Source: Phycisphaera sp. (GTDB lineage: Bacteria; Planctomycetota; Phycisphaerae; Phycisphaerales; Phycisphaeraceae). From it: DNA of 64,000 nt. The DNA is taken from positions 23,277 to 87,276 of the forward strand of contig WGMF01000007.1 of the NCBI GenBank assembly GCA_016125215.1. Reading direction: 5' to 3'. Below are positions 44,170-53,168 of the stretch, one piece after another. Position 1 is the stretch's first letter; each line of letters begins with the position of its first letter. Position numbers and translations under genes: made by a program. The notes below the pieces were generated by a model. That model made no database searches. It was not told the DNA's origin and was given only the letters and a program-made list of their open reading frames with translations.

Positions 44170-44835
44170 CTACGCCTGAGCGGGAGCCTGCGTTTCAACA
44201 CCGTTAGGCGATTGAACTGCCGCGTCGTCCGAAGCATCCGCAACGGGCTTCCGAACCTTGTCGCCCGTGGGTTTGAACTCTTCGACGCGCGGTAAATCCT
44301 TGAGCGAAGCGAGGCCGAAGGTTTCGAGGAAAGTCTTCGTCGTGCCGTACAACATCGGTCGGCCGATCTCCTCCGCCCTGCCGACGATCTTCACGAGCCT
44401 GCGTTCCATCAGGGTGCGGACCATCTCGCCGCTGGCCACACCGCGGATGGCCTCGATGTCAGCCCGGAGCACGGGTTGCTTGTAGGCAATGATTGCCAAG
44501 GTCTCGAGCGCCGCGGGGCTGAGCTTGCTCTGGCCCTTGGTCTTGTGCATCGACGAAAGCGCGGGGCCGAACTCGGGCAGCGTCACCACCTGGTACCCGC
44601 CGGCCAGTTGCTCGACGCGGAAGCTGCGGTCGCTCTTGGTATAAAAATCATTGAGTGAAGCGATGGCTTCGTGGATGGCCTTGGCACCGGCGACACCCAG
44701 CAGCTCGGCAAGCTTCGCAGCCGTGATCGGGCGGTCGGTGGTCATCAGTGCCGCCTCGACATAACGGGGCAACATTTCGGGCGCGATGGCGGGCGATGGG
44801 TCCTCGGATTCGGTGCGTTTGGCGGTTTCGCTCAT
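44170..44835 (-). CDS. scpB: Segregation and condensation protein ScpB
   Basis: The 221-residue protein consists of two winged-helix domains: LPRYVEAALMTTDRPITAAKLAELLG and SKLSPAALETLAIIAYKQPVLRADIEAIRG, with the ScpB hallmark GRPMLYGTTKTFLETFGLASLKDLP. It forms the SMC-ScpAB condensin complex that organises the chromosome. No scpA is nearby. A negatively and positively charged tail of about 35 residues follows the core. ATG 44835 is preferred over 44871. Confidence 0.93.
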   Translation of the reverse strand: MSETAKRTESEDPSPAIAPEMLPRYVEAALMTTDRPITAAKLAELLGVAGAKAIHEAIASLNDFYTKSDRSFRVEQLAGGYQVVTLPEFGPALSSMHKTKGQSKLSPAALETLAIIAYKQPVLRADIEAIRGVASGEMVRTLMERRLVKIVGRAEEIGRPMLYGTTKTFLETFGLASLKDLPRVEEFKPTGDKVRKPVADASDDAAVQSPNGVETQAPAQA

Positions 44836-44911
44836 CCAGACATTGTAGAGCACCACGGTGGCCTGCGCCAACGCCGCGATCCATCGAACCCTCTCGCCGG
44901 ATCGCCCCGTA

Positions 44912-46579
44912 TCAGACAGCGTCTGGTTTTGCGGGACCGCGGGGCAATTCCCCGACGATCGCCGCCAGCCGCTGGCCTGCTAATTCATGCGGACGCAGCA
45001 CGTGCGTGGCCCCGATGTTTCGCAAGGCCCGTTCGTGGCTGGCATCATCCGCGGTAGCCACCAGCATCGCGTGGGGTGCCAGCATTCGGCTCATCTTCAT
45101 CAGGGCGAGATTGTCCACACCCTTGAGCAGCATGTCGGGGATCGTGGAGACCATCGCCGCGGCGTGATTCAGGTGCGCGTGAGAGAGTGTGTCGAGGCTG
45201 GCAATGTCGCCAAAGAGCACACGGACCCCCCGGGCACGCAGTTCATCGAGCATCACCGGGTTGAAATCAATCACGAGCAGACGCGGCACCTGGTCTGGGT
45301 GATGGGCGAGCAGCGCATCGATAAAAGCGCGGGCGGCACGGTGGCAGCCCAGCAACACGATGTCGCCCGGCGCAGCGGGTGAGGAAGCGTTCTGGGCGTC
45401 CGTCGCTTCGTTATGGCGACAAAGCCTGGCAAATCCCAGGTAGAGCGGGTGGCTCAGTCGGATCATGTACGACGAGAGCACCGCGAGGATCGCCATGGCG
45501 TAGAGGATCACGGTCACGGTGTGCTGTCCGATGTGGCGGTAGGTCAACCCCAGGCTGGCAATCACGAGCGAGAACTCACTGACCTGTGCCAGGTTGAGGC
45601 TGGTGACAAAGGCCGCCCTGCGTCCGCCGCCCCCGATCTTGATCAGTGGGTAGACCGTGGCGAACCGCGAGGCCACAACAAACAGCACCACACCCGTCAC
45701 GGGCAATACCAACGACCACTCGGGCTGGGTGATCTTCAAACCCAGCGATACGAAAAACAGCGTGAGGAAAAAATCACGCAACGGCAGCGTCTTGGCGGTG
45801 ACGTGGACACTGTAAGGAAACGCACCCACACTCAACCCGGCGATGAGCGCGCCCATCTCCATCGAGAGCTTGAGGTACGCACCGGCCGCCGCCATCACCG
45901 AGCACCAGCCCAGCGACACCGCCAGCATCATCTCGGGCGTCTTGGCGATCGAGTTGAACACACGCCTGAGCACGAATCGTGAGACGAGAAACCCGCCGAC
46001 AATCAGCAGCAGCGTCGCGCCCAGGGCCTTGACCAAAGGCCCGACCGCGGGGTCCGCAAAATTCGGTTGAAACGCCAGAACGAGGATGGCGTAGATATCC
46101 TGGATCACCAGCACGCCCAGGGTCAGCCTGCCCGGCAGCGTGTCGAGTTCCCCCTTGTCGTAAAGCATTTTCACGACGATCGCGGTGCTCGACAGCCCGC
46201 ACATGATCGCAAGATAAAGCCCGTCGGCATGGGAGCCTGCAAACCCATAACCACTCACACCAAACACCGCCGCGCCCAGCAGCGCACAGAGCACGAACTG
46301 CCCCACGCCGACGATGAGCAGTTGTTTGCCCGAGGCCAGCACCGCCTTGATGTTCAGTTCAAGACCGATGATGAAAAGCAGCAGCACCAATCCGATCTCG
46401 GAGATGGTTTCGATGTTCTCGCCGCTCTCGATCAGGCCCAGCCCCATCTCCTTGCCCACCAGCACGCCGGCAAGCAGGTAGCCCAGAAGGATGGGTTGCT
46501 TCAGCCAGTGCGCAACAAGCCCCAGGGCGGTAGCCGCCATCACCGCAATACCGATGTCAAACAGCAAGGAGTGGTGCAT
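44912..46579 (-). CDS. Cation/proton antiporter, KefB/CPA2 family
   Basis: From ATG 46579 the protein has 555 residues: 12 or so membrane helices (Na_H_Exchanger domain, residues 1-385) with LKQPILLGYLLAGVLVG and GLYLAIMCGLSSTAIVVKML. A cytoplasmic RCK/TrkA-N-like Rossmann domain (about 405-545) follows: DIVLLGCHRAARAFIDALL, LLVIDFNP, LFGDIASLDTLSHAHLN. In the Rossmann glycine motif GxGxxG the second glycine is replaced (GCHRAA). It likely exchanges potassium or sodium for protons. GTG 46603 would add eight residues. Confidence 0.9.
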   Translation of the reverse strand: MHHSLLFDIGIAVMAATALGLVAHWLKQPILLGYLLAGVLVGKEMGLGLIESGENIETISEIGLVLLLFIIGLELNIKAVLASGKQLLIVGVGQFVLCALLGAAVFGVSGYGFAGSHADGLYLAIMCGLSSTAIVVKMLYDKGELDTLPGRLTLGVLVIQDIYAILVLAFQPNFADPAVGPLVKALGATLLLIVGGFLVSRFVLRRVFNSIAKTPEMMLAVSLGWCSVMAAAGAYLKLSMEMGALIAGLSVGAFPYSVHVTAKTLPLRDFFLTLFFVSLGLKITQPEWSLVLPVTGVVLFVVASRFATVYPLIKIGGGGRRAAFVTSLNLAQVSEFSLVIASLGLTYRHIGQHTVTVILYAMAILAVLSSYMIRLSHPLYLGFARLCRHNEATDAQNASSPAAPGDIVLLGCHRAARAFIDALLAHHPDQVPRLLVIDFNPVMLDELRARGVRVLFGDIASLDTLSHAHLNHAAAMVSTIPDMLLKGVDNLALMKMSRMLAPHAMLVATADDASHERALRNIGATHVLRPHELAGQRLAAIVGELPRGPAKPDAV

Positions 46580-46651
46580 AGAGCGATGACTGTCCAGCTT
46601 CACGCATGGGACAGCGTAGTTACTCTAGCATGCCGAAGGATGCGAGTCGCT

Positions 46652-47269
46652 TTACGCGCCCATCAAGCCGTGCTTGGCCAGCAGGTCGAGCAGGTCCTGG
46701 ACCGATTCGGCGATGGAGAGCTTGTCGGTGCGGAGTTCAAGCTCGGGCTTTTCGGGCGCTTCGTAGGGGTCGTCGATACCGGTGAAGCCCTTGATCTGGC
46801 CGGCTCGCGCTTTCTTGTAGAGGCCCTTGGGGTCGCGCTTTTCAGCCTCGTCCAGCGGGCAGTTCACGTAGACCTCGATGAACGGGATCTTGGCATCATC
46901 GTGCAGCTTGCGGACCGTGTCGCGGTCAGCCTTGTAGGGCGAGATGAAGCTGGTCACGGTGATGATGCCGGCGTCGGCAAAGAGCTTGGCGACCTCGCCG
47001 ATGCGTCGGATGTTTTCCGCGCGGTCCTCGGCTGAAAAGCCCAGGTTCTTGTTCAGGCCCATGCGGATGTTGTCGCCGTCGAGGCGGTAGGCGTGCTTGC
47101 CGCGCTGAAGGAGCACCTGCTCGAGCGCGACCGCAACCGTGCTCTTGCCGCTGGCAGACAGGCCCGTCATCCACAGCGTGCAGCCCTTCTGGCCGAGGTT
47201 CTTGTGACGCTCTTCGCGTGTGACCGAGCCTTCGTGCCAGGTGATGTTGGTTGCTTTCTGTTCCGCCAT
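46652..47269 (-). CDS. cysC: Adenylyl-sulfate kinase
   Basis: The 205-residue enzyme phosphorylates adenylyl sulfate to PAPS. Walker A is [50 protein letters not shown] and [21 protein letters not shown] are the conserved substrate-binding blocks. cysN/cysD and PAPS-reducing genes are absent here. PAPS could serve sulfate assimilation or sulfated glycans, which planctomycetes commonly handle (inference). It is first in the minus-strand run ending at the transglutaminase. Confidence 0.95.
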   Translation of the reverse strand: MAEQKATNITWHEGSVTREERHKNLGQKGCTLWMTGLSASGKSTVAVALEQVLLQRGKHAYRLDGDNIRMGLNKNLGFSAEDRAENIRRIGEVAKLFADAGIITVTSFISPYKADRDTVRKLHDDAKIPFIEVYVNCPLDEAEKRDPKGLYKKARAGQIKGFTGIDDPYEAPEKPELELRTDKLSIAESVQDLLDLLAKHGLMGA

Positions 47270-47392
47270 GGGGGTGCTCCTTGGGTTGGGTGGGTGGGCA
47301 TGTTAGCGGAAACCAACCTGAACCCCAAACCCCCGGGAGGCGTGGCGTCCAAGCCCGGTTGTGTATCAGGGTTTTAGCCGTAAAATCCTGCC

Positions 47393-47890
47393 ATGCCGGT
47401 GTCCATCCACGAAAGCCTCGACCCGCTGCTCAAACCGTTGCTCGACGCGCTGCCGTTGGACCGTGCGATGACACGGTTGGTCGTGGAGGGCCCGTCCGCT
47501 CACACTCAACTCACGCCCACAGTCGAATCGATCCTGCATAACACGCTATTCAAATCCAACCCCACGCTCGCCGCGGGGCTATGGCTTTATGTCGACGAAC
47601 TGGACAAGAGCCACGTTGTCAGTCAATCCATCGACTCAACCACAGGCTCCTACTGGCACGGCATCATGCACCGACGCGAGGGCGATTTCTCCAACAGCCA
47701 CTACTGGTTTAGGCGTGTCGGCAGCCACCCCGCGATGGAGCGACTTGCCCACTACGACCCGCACGCCTTCATCGATCAAGCCGAGCATGCACACAGGCAA
47801 AACCAATCGCCCGAACGGCTTGTCACGCAACAACGCGAGGAATGGCTTAACCTGATGCGCTGGTGTGCCCAGCAGCCCGACGGACGGTAA
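47393..47890 (+). CDS. Conserved hypothetical protein
   Basis: This 165-residue soluble protein belongs to no family I can name. It has no signal peptide or membrane helix. Aromatic-rich segments [40 protein letters not shown] and HPAMERL are well spaced, with many His residues ([17 protein letters not shown]), suggesting a conserved binding pocket. It starts at ATG 47393, and the following glycosyltransferase start lies 34 bp after its stop, so they are probably co-transcribed. Confidence 0.8.
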   Translation: MPVSIHESLDPLLKPLLDALPLDRAMTRLVVEGPSAHTQLTPTVESILHNTLFKSNPTLAAGLWLYVDELDKSHVVSQSIDSTTGSYWHGIMHRREGDFSNSHYWFRRVGSHPAMERLAHYDPHAFIDQAEHAHRQNQSPERLVTQQREEWLNLMRWCAQQPDGR

Positions 47891-47924
47891 CCCGCGCAAG
47901 CCATCACCCCCATCGGAGTCGCCA

Positions 47925-48617
47925 TTGCTCCTGTCGATAATCATCCCGGTTTACAACGAGGTCCACACCATCGAAGCCCTGCTGCGCGAGGTCGAGTCGG
48001 TCCGCCTCAAAATCGATAAGGAAATCGTCGTCGTGGACGACTGCTCGACCGACGGCACACGCGACAAACTCCAGCAGATCGCCACCGGCCCGGGCTACCG
48101 CCTGGCCATGCACGAGGTCAATCAAGGCAAGGGCGCGGCCCTGCGAACGGGCTTTGCCCACGCAACGGGGGACATCGTCCTCATCCAGGACGCCGACCTC
48201 GAATACGACCCGCACGAATACCCCACGCTCCTCGAACCCATCCTCTCCGGCAAGGCCGACGTGGTCTTCGGCTCACGCTTCGTCGGCGGGCAGTCGCACC
48301 GCGTGCTCTACTACTGGCACTCGCTGGCCAACAAGTTGCTCACCACGCTCTCGAACATGTTCACCGACCTGAACCTGACCGACATGGAGGTCTGTTACAA
48401 AATCTTCAAGCGCGAGGTCATCCAGAAGATCACGATCGAGGAAAACCGCTTCGGCTTCGAGCCGGAGATCACCGCCAAGGTGGCCAAACAGCGCTGCCGA
48501 ATCTATGAAGTCGGCATCTCCTACGCCGGTCGCACCTACGAAGAGGGCAAAAAAATCGGCCTCAAAGACGGTCTGCGCGCGCTGTGGTGCATCCTGAAAT
48601 ACAACCTGTTGCGGTGA
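47925..48617 (+). CDS. Family 2 glycosyltransferase, DPM1-like
   Basis: From TTG 47925, with GGAG six bases upstream, the protein has 230 residues and no membrane helix. The GT-A motifs are [53 protein letters not shown] (DAD metal site) and [26 protein letters not shown] and [12 protein letters not shown] match polyprenyl-phosphate mannose/glucose synthase-type enzymes. It probably charges a lipid carrier with a hexose, which could feed the TMTC-like enzyme (inference). A longer frame from GTG 47865 lacks a site. Confidence 0.9.
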   Translation: MLLSIIIPVYNEVHTIEALLREVESVRLKIDKEIVVVDDCSTDGTRDKLQQIATGPGYRLAMHEVNQGKGAALRTGFAHATGDIVLIQDADLEYDPHEYPTLLEPILSGKADVVFGSRFVGGQSHRVLYYWHSLANKLLTTLSNMFTDLNLTDMEVCYKIFKREVIQKITIEENRFGFEPEITAKVAKQRCRIYEVGISYAGRTYEEGKKIGLKDGLRALWCILKYNLLR

Positions 48618-48636
48618 GAGAGTCTAAGCGGCAAAC

Positions 48637-48778
48637 GTGTCTGAAAAGCCCCTCCCCTTTGAAGGGGAGGGGTTGGGGAGGGGATGCGCAGTGAGGGATT
48701 TCAATAGAATTTCAGTAAGGGTGATTCGGAACACCCTCCCCCTACCCCTCCCTCTGAAGAAGGAGGGGGGACTGACAC
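48637..48778. repeat. GC-rich inverted repeat pair between convergent genes
   Basis: The left half contains CCCCTCCCCTTTGAAGGGG then AGGGGTTGGGGAGGGG. The right half is its imperfect reverse complement (CCCTCCCCCTACCCC, then TCCCTCTGAAGAAGGAGGG). Outermost GTGTC (48636-48640) and GACAC also pair. Each half is itself a hairpin. It may act as a bidirectional terminator. Confidence 0.75.
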
Positions 48779-48782
48779 GCTC

Positions 48783-49550
48783 TTACCTCTGCATGATCGC
48801 CACGAGCACGACGAGCACGTCGTACAGCGCGTGGACCCCGACCACGATGCCAAAGCCCCTGAGCACGAAGATGCCCGCGAAGTAGACCCCCGCCGCCATG
48901 TAGAACATGAAGCGACCCGGTTCGACGCCGCCGAGGCTCGGGAAGTGGTAGAGCGCAAAGGCCGCGGCGCTGATTGCCACACACCCGAACGCGCCTACGT
49001 GTTCGGGCAACGCCAGCACATCCACGAAGAGCAGGTGCAACAACGCGATGGCAAAGAGCCGAAAGACCAGCTCCTCGTAAAGCCCCGCCCCGACGCTGAA
49101 GACCATCTGCGCCTGCCAGCTCTGCTCGCCGATGTCCGCGGTCATCGAAGCGGCCTGCGGCGGCTGCCTCACGAGCAGCAACATGAAGACAAACAACGGC
49201 AGAGCGAGCACGAACGATTCACCCGCCATCATCAGCAGTTCACGCCATTCCACCCGCCACTTGTCACGCTTGACCAGGTGCATGCACAGGAGCACCACCA
49301 CGATGAGCAGCCCCGGCAGGTAGTAGCCAAAGGCGGTGATCCCCAGCCAGTCGACCACGTCAAAGAGCAGTCGGCGGGCGGAGATGTCGTAGTCCACCCC
49401 CTGCACGCGCACCAGCGTGACACCCAGTTCATACAGGACAATCAACGGCAGCAGAAAAATCAGCGACTGCAACGGCCCCTGGGACCGCGTCCAGTAGGTC
49501 TGCAATTCATTGCGTCCGTGCCGGGGTACAGCTTCTAGCTCGCGTGACAT
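48783..49550 (-). CDS. CPBP family intramembrane metalloprotease
   Basis: The 255-residue protein has six to eight membrane helices. The CPBP/Abi motifs are present: GAGLYEELVFRLFAI (EExxxR), AAAFALYHFPSL (second motif with His) and GFGIVVGVHALYDVLVVL (third motif, His/Asp). These glutamic-type or metallo-type proteases cleave membrane proteins or prenylated peptides. The substrate is unknown. It is followed by the GC-rich repeat. Confidence 0.9.
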   Translation of the reverse strand: MSRELEAVPRHGRNELQTYWTRSQGPLQSLIFLLPLIVLYELGVTLVRVQGVDYDISARRLLFDVVDWLGITAFGYYLPGLLIVVVLLCMHLVKRDKWRVEWRELLMMAGESFVLALPLFVFMLLLVRQPPQAASMTADIGEQSWQAQMVFSVGAGLYEELVFRLFAIALLHLLFVDVLALPEHVGAFGCVAISAAAFALYHFPSLGGVEPGRFMFYMAAGVYFAGIFVLRGFGIVVGVHALYDVLVVLVAIMQR

Positions 49551-49596
49551 CGTGGCGGTCCATCACCGGATAAAGGGTATTCAATGGGTCCTGGGT

Positions 49597-49968
49597 TCAC
49601 GGTCGGTAGGTTGCTATGCAGCCGGGCGCTTCGCCGACGGAGGATCGTATGAGTCTGGCGTGATCGGGCAAACCTTTGGCCACGGTCTTGCCGATGTGCT
49701 CAGCGATGCGCTCAGCGGTGGGGTTGACTTGGAAGCCCAGGAAGGGTTCGAGTTCGTTGAGGTTGGCGTTGTGGAAGGGCTTGATCGCGCCGTCCACGAG
49801 TTTTTCGAGAAGGTGGAAATCCATCACGACCTCCATGTCGTCGAGCTTTTCACAGGCCACCGTCACCTCCACGGGCCAGTTGTGGCCGTGCAGGGTCTCG
49901 ACGGAGCCGTCGTACAGGCGGATCGCGTGGGCGGCGGCAAAAACACGCTGGATGGTGACTTCGTACAT
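49597..49968 (-). CDS. 6-pyruvoyl-tetrahydropterin synthase / QueD-like protein
   Basis: From ATG 49968 the protein has 123 residues, the usual length. Zinc ligands are His in RVFAAAHAIRL and the HGH of TLHGHNWPVEV. VVMDFHLLEKLVD and the FHNANLNEL block match the QueD/PTPS fold, and PTAERIAEHIGK precedes the last strand. The catalytic Cys of true QueD between the His sites is not evident, so it may be a PTPS-IV or related variant. Longer in-frame starts lack conserved sequence. No other queuosine genes are nearby. Confidence 0.85.
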   Translation of the reverse strand: MYEVTIQRVFAAAHAIRLYDGSVETLHGHNWPVEVTVACEKLDDMEVVMDFHLLEKLVDGAIKPFHNANLNELEPFLGFQVNPTAERIAEHIGKTVAKGLPDHARLIRSSVGEAPGCIATYRP

Positions 49969-50008
49969 AGCGGGCAGTGTATCGCGCCGGGGATACCGTA
50001 CGACTGGC

Positions 50009-50608
50009 TCAGCACGTTGCCAAGCGCAGGCAGGCGAGGAACTCCCGGTTGCCCCTGCCCCCTCTTGAAGAACCGCCGCGGATGGGGGATTCGATACAAC
50101 CGACCACGTTTGGGATCTCCGCAATAACACGGTCGCAGACCACTTGGGCGTCTTCGTCACTGAGCTTGCCGCGCGTGAGCTGCGAACGGTCCGCTTCGTA
50201 ATGCGGTTTGATGAGCGTCACGATGGTGGCGTCACCCCGTGTATCGACAAGCCAGCGCAGGGCGGCGGGGATAGCCAGTTGCTGCCTCGTCCAGCCGAGG
50301 TCGATCACAACGAGTGTCGGCCTGTGTGAATCGAAGCCCTCGATCGAGTGCGGGTCAAAGTGCAGCGCGTTGGTGCGTTCGATCACGGTGACACGCTCGT
50401 CGTTGCGCAGCTTCCAGTCGAACTGTCCGTAAGCGGTATCGACCGAGTAAACGTGTGCGGCGCCGCGCTGGAGCAGGCAATCCGTGAACCCGCCGACGTT
50501 GGCGCCCAGGTCCGCGCAGACGCGACCGTTGACATCGATGTCAAACGCATCCAGCGCCGCGGCCAGCTTCAACCCGCCGTGTGAGACATAGGGGCACGGC
50601 TCGCTCAT
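50009..50608 (-). CDS. TlyA/FtsJ-like SAM-dependent methyltransferase without S4 domain
   Basis: The 199-residue protein starts where the TlyA methyltransferase domain normally begins (YVSHGGLKLAAALDAFDIDV). SAM motif I is CADLGANVGGFTDCLLQRGA, followed by VYSVDTAYGQFDWKLRNDERV and ERTNALHF. VVIDLGWTRQQLAIP and VTLIKPHYEA are the catalytic blocks. TlyA proteins methylate rRNA riboses and usually carry an N-terminal S4 RNA-binding domain, which is missing here. The target is unclear. Confidence 0.85.
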   Translation of the reverse strand: MSEPCPYVSHGGLKLAAALDAFDIDVNGRVCADLGANVGGFTDCLLQRGAAHVYSVDTAYGQFDWKLRNDERVTVIERTNALHFDPHSIEGFDSHRPTLVVIDLGWTRQQLAIPAALRWLVDTRGDATIVTLIKPHYEADRSQLTRGKLSDEDAQVVCDRVIAEIPNVVGCIESPIRGGSSRGGRGNREFLACLRLATC

Positions 50609-50650
50609 GCGGGCGAGTGTATGCCACAGCGGTCGGCTTGTCTTACGAGG

Positions 50651-51700
50651 TCAGTTGACCTGAGAGCCCGTGGCGTGCGACGGGGTGTGTGGCTGGGTGG
50701 GGTTGAGGTTGAAGACGCTCAACTGTCCCCGGCCGCTGTGCTTGGAATGGTAGAGGGCGTGATCCGCCTGCGAGACGAGTTGCTCGGGCGTGGTCGGCCG
50801 GCCCTTGCTGAAACACGCCAGGCCCGCGCTCATCCGGACCCTGGGCGTGTCGGGGTGGGACTTCTCAAACGTCTGCATCGACAGCTCGAACTCACGCAAA
50901 ATGCGCTGGCCGACCTGTTTCGCGGTGGCCTCGTCCGTCATCGGCAGAAGAATGACAAACTCATCCCCGCCGTAGCGCCCGACGACGTCCGTCTTTCGGC
51001 AGTTGGTCATGAGTACCTCGGCGACGCGCTGGAGCAGTTGGTCGCCCGCCTGGTGGCCGAGCGTGTCGTTGTATTGCTTGAAGCGGTCGAGGTCGATCAT
51101 GAAGCAGGCCAGGTCCTGGTTGTAGCGGTGCTTTTCGTTGTAGAGACGGACGAGCGCCTCGTTGAACGCGCGGCGGTTGACCAAGCCCGTCAACGGGTCG
51201 GTGGTGGCCATCGTTTCGAGCTTGGCCACCATCTCCTCCAACTGGGCGTTCTTGATGTTGACCTGTTCGAGGGTGGACTGCAGACGGTGCTCGAGTTCCT
51301 TGTTCTGGCGTTTGGTCCGCCAGATGGCCAGGTTTTTTTCGACGACGATCGGGATCGCAAAGAGATAGTCGCCGGCTTTGACCACGTAGTCGTAAGCCCC
51401 CTGCCGGATCGCTTCGAGCGCGTTGTCGAGGATGCCCTCTCCCGTCACGAATACCACCGGGATGTCCGGTCGCCTCTGGAGCATCCCCTTGAGCACGTCC
51501 AGCCCAAGTCCGTCGGGCAGGTTCATGTCCGAGAGGATGAGGTCAAAACCGTGAGGGTCCAGCGCCAGCGCCGCCCGGACGTGGTCGGCGTGTGTAACAC
51601 AACCGGGGCCGAAGTGGTCTTCCAGCGCCTCGGTGATGAGCTGCGCGGTGTCCGCGTCGTCCTCGACAATCAGCAATCTGGGCGCGACATGGGTGGTCAT
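50651..51700 (-). CDS. Response regulator diguanylate cyclase (REC-GGDEF)
   Basis: From ATG 51700 the protein has 349 residues. The receiver domain (about 5-125) has the acidic pair in LLIVEDDAD, phosphoacceptor Asp in LILSDMNLPDG, Thr in VVFVTGEG and Lys in YDYVVKAGD. A coiled linker (about 130-170) leads to GGDEF: TTDPLTGLVNRRAF, MIDLDRFKQYNDTLGH, VVGRYGGDEFVILL. The RxxD inhibitory site (RKTD) lies five residues before GGDEF. It should make cyclic di-GMP on phosphorylation. The neighbouring histidine kinase ends 77 bp upstream. Confidence 0.94.
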   Translation of the reverse strand: MTTHVAPRLLIVEDDADTAQLITEALEDHFGPGCVTHADHVRAALALDPHGFDLILSDMNLPDGLGLDVLKGMLQRRPDIPVVFVTGEGILDNALEAIRQGAYDYVVKAGDYLFAIPIVVEKNLAIWRTKRQNKELEHRLQSTLEQVNIKNAQLEEMVAKLETMATTDPLTGLVNRRAFNEALVRLYNEKHRYNQDLACFMIDLDRFKQYNDTLGHQAGDQLLQRVAEVLMTNCRKTDVVGRYGGDEFVILLPMTDEATAKQVGQRILREFELSMQTFEKSHPDTPRVRMSAGLACFSKGRPTTPEQLVSQADHALYHSKHSGRGQLSVFNLNPTQPHTPSHATGSQVN

Positions 51701-51777
51701 GGCTCGATGGGTGCATCGACACAATCCCCGCGGCGATTAACCCACCAACCGACATAACCGTTACAGATGATGAAGTT

Positions 51778-53019
51778 TCAGGTCCGAGAAGATTTGCCGC
51801 TGACATCATGAACAGGTAACGGATCGGCCACCGCCTTCACAGCCACGCGTTTGCGGTCCAGCGTGAAGTGAAACGCGCTGCCCACGCCCGGCTCGCTCTC
51901 GACCCAGATGCGCCCGCCGTAGGACTCGACGATCGTCTTGACCCCCGCCAGCCCGACGCCCTTGCCCGCGACGTTGTGCGTGCCCGAATGCGTCGCCCTG
52001 CGGAACACGTCGAACACAAACGGCCGATCCACCTCGGCGATCCCCTTGCCGGTGTCTTTGACGATGAAGTGGTGCTCGCGGGCCTCGGGTGTGTGTACGA
52101 CCCAGACGCAACGAGTCGGCTGGTCCATCATGTATTTCACCGCGTTGTCCAGCAGGTTCTGGAAGACCTGCCGAACCCGATTGGCGTCGGCGCGGATCGT
52201 GGGCAGGCCCGGCTGCACACTCAATTCGATGCGTTTGTCTTCGAGGTCAAAACTCAGGCTGTCCCGCAGTTCAGCGAGCATCTTGTTCAAGTCAACCGCC
52301 TGTTCCTTGCCCGGGCGTGTGCGCAGGCGAGAGAGTTCCATCAGGTCGTCGAGCAGCGAGACCTGACTGGTGACGTTGGCACGGATGCGTTCGAGCTTGT
52401 TGACCGCGTCGTCGGCAAGCTCTGCCTTGTGCTTGAGCAGCAGCATGGCCGCCAGGCCGGAGATGTTGCGCAGCGGCGCGCCCAGGTCGTGGCTGACAGC
52501 CCGGAGAAACTCGTTCTTGTCACGGACCTCTTCTTCGAGCCGGAGCTTGGCCTGTCGCAGGGCGCCGGTGCGCTTGCGGACCTTGCGTTCGAGGCGGACA
52601 TTTTCGTCCTGCATGAGCCTGCGTGAGAGCCAGAGCGTCTGCGCCATGCGGTTGAAGGTGTTGGCCAACTGGGCCATGTCGTCCTGTCCGTCGACCACGA
52701 CGTGACTGGGTCGGTCTCCGGAGGCCAGTCGCTTTGCCGCCTGCCGTATCGCCCGCAACGGCACGAGCCATCGGCGCACGAGCACCGTCACCACCAGCAG
52801 ACTCACCACACAAACCCCGCCCACCAGGACCGAGGGCAACCACGCGGGGACCTCCATCCGACGCAGCACCACCGCCAGGACCGTCGCCGTGGCCCAGGCG
52901 GGCAGCACACCCATCACGAGCGTGCCCATGACGACCTTGCCCTCAAAACTCAGGCTCAGGCCCCTGCGCCCCGGCTCGGTGTCGGCGGGCGGTTGGGTTT
53001 TATTTTTGACTTGGTTCAC
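51778..53019 (-). CDS. Sensor histidine kinase (HAMP-HisKA-HATPase)
   Basis: From GTG 53019 the protein has 413 residues, two membrane helices (about 27-55 and 60-82) with almost no periplasmic loop, and a HAMP region (about 85-140). A coil follows, then the phosphoacceptor in AVSHDLGAPLRNISGLAAM. The ATPase domain has VRQVFQNLLDNAVKYM, VKDTGKGIAEVD and GKGVGLAGVKTIVESYGG. The start is uncertain because the open frame extends to 53157, over the divergent gene. It probably controls the REC-GGDEF protein next to it. Confidence 0.9.
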   Translation of the reverse strand: MNQVKNKTQPPADTEPGRRGLSLSFEGKVVMGTLVMGVLPAWATATVLAVVLRRMEVPAWLPSVLVGGVCVVSLLVVTVLVRRWLVPLRAIRQAAKRLASGDRPSHVVVDGQDDMAQLANTFNRMAQTLWLSRRLMQDENVRLERKVRKRTGALRQAKLRLEEEVRDKNEFLRAVSHDLGAPLRNISGLAAMLLLKHKAELADDAVNKLERIRANVTSQVSLLDDLMELSRLRTRPGKEQAVDLNKMLAELRDSLSFDLEDKRIELSVQPGLPTIRADANRVRQVFQNLLDNAVKYMMDQPTRCVWVVHTPEAREHHFIVKDTGKGIAEVDRPFVFDVFRRATHSGTHNVAGKGVGLAGVKTIVESYGGRIWVESEPGVGSAFHFTLDRKRVAVKAVADPLPVHDVSGKSSRT

Positions 53020-53168
53020 TCGCTCGTTTCCCCATCGAGGCCAGCCTCTTGTGCATCGACGAGCCGGTGTCGCACCTTTATCGGATTCAGCCGGGTTTGC
53101 CCGCGACGATTGGGATTGGATAAACTGCAACGACCATGCGGATTGAACCCTGTGCAATCACAAACACG

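Noticed and set aside
42554..44179. 541-codon plus-strand frame opposite DUF58 and the lipoprotein
   Set aside because: It crosses two well-supported minus-strand genes and shows no domain or ribosome site.
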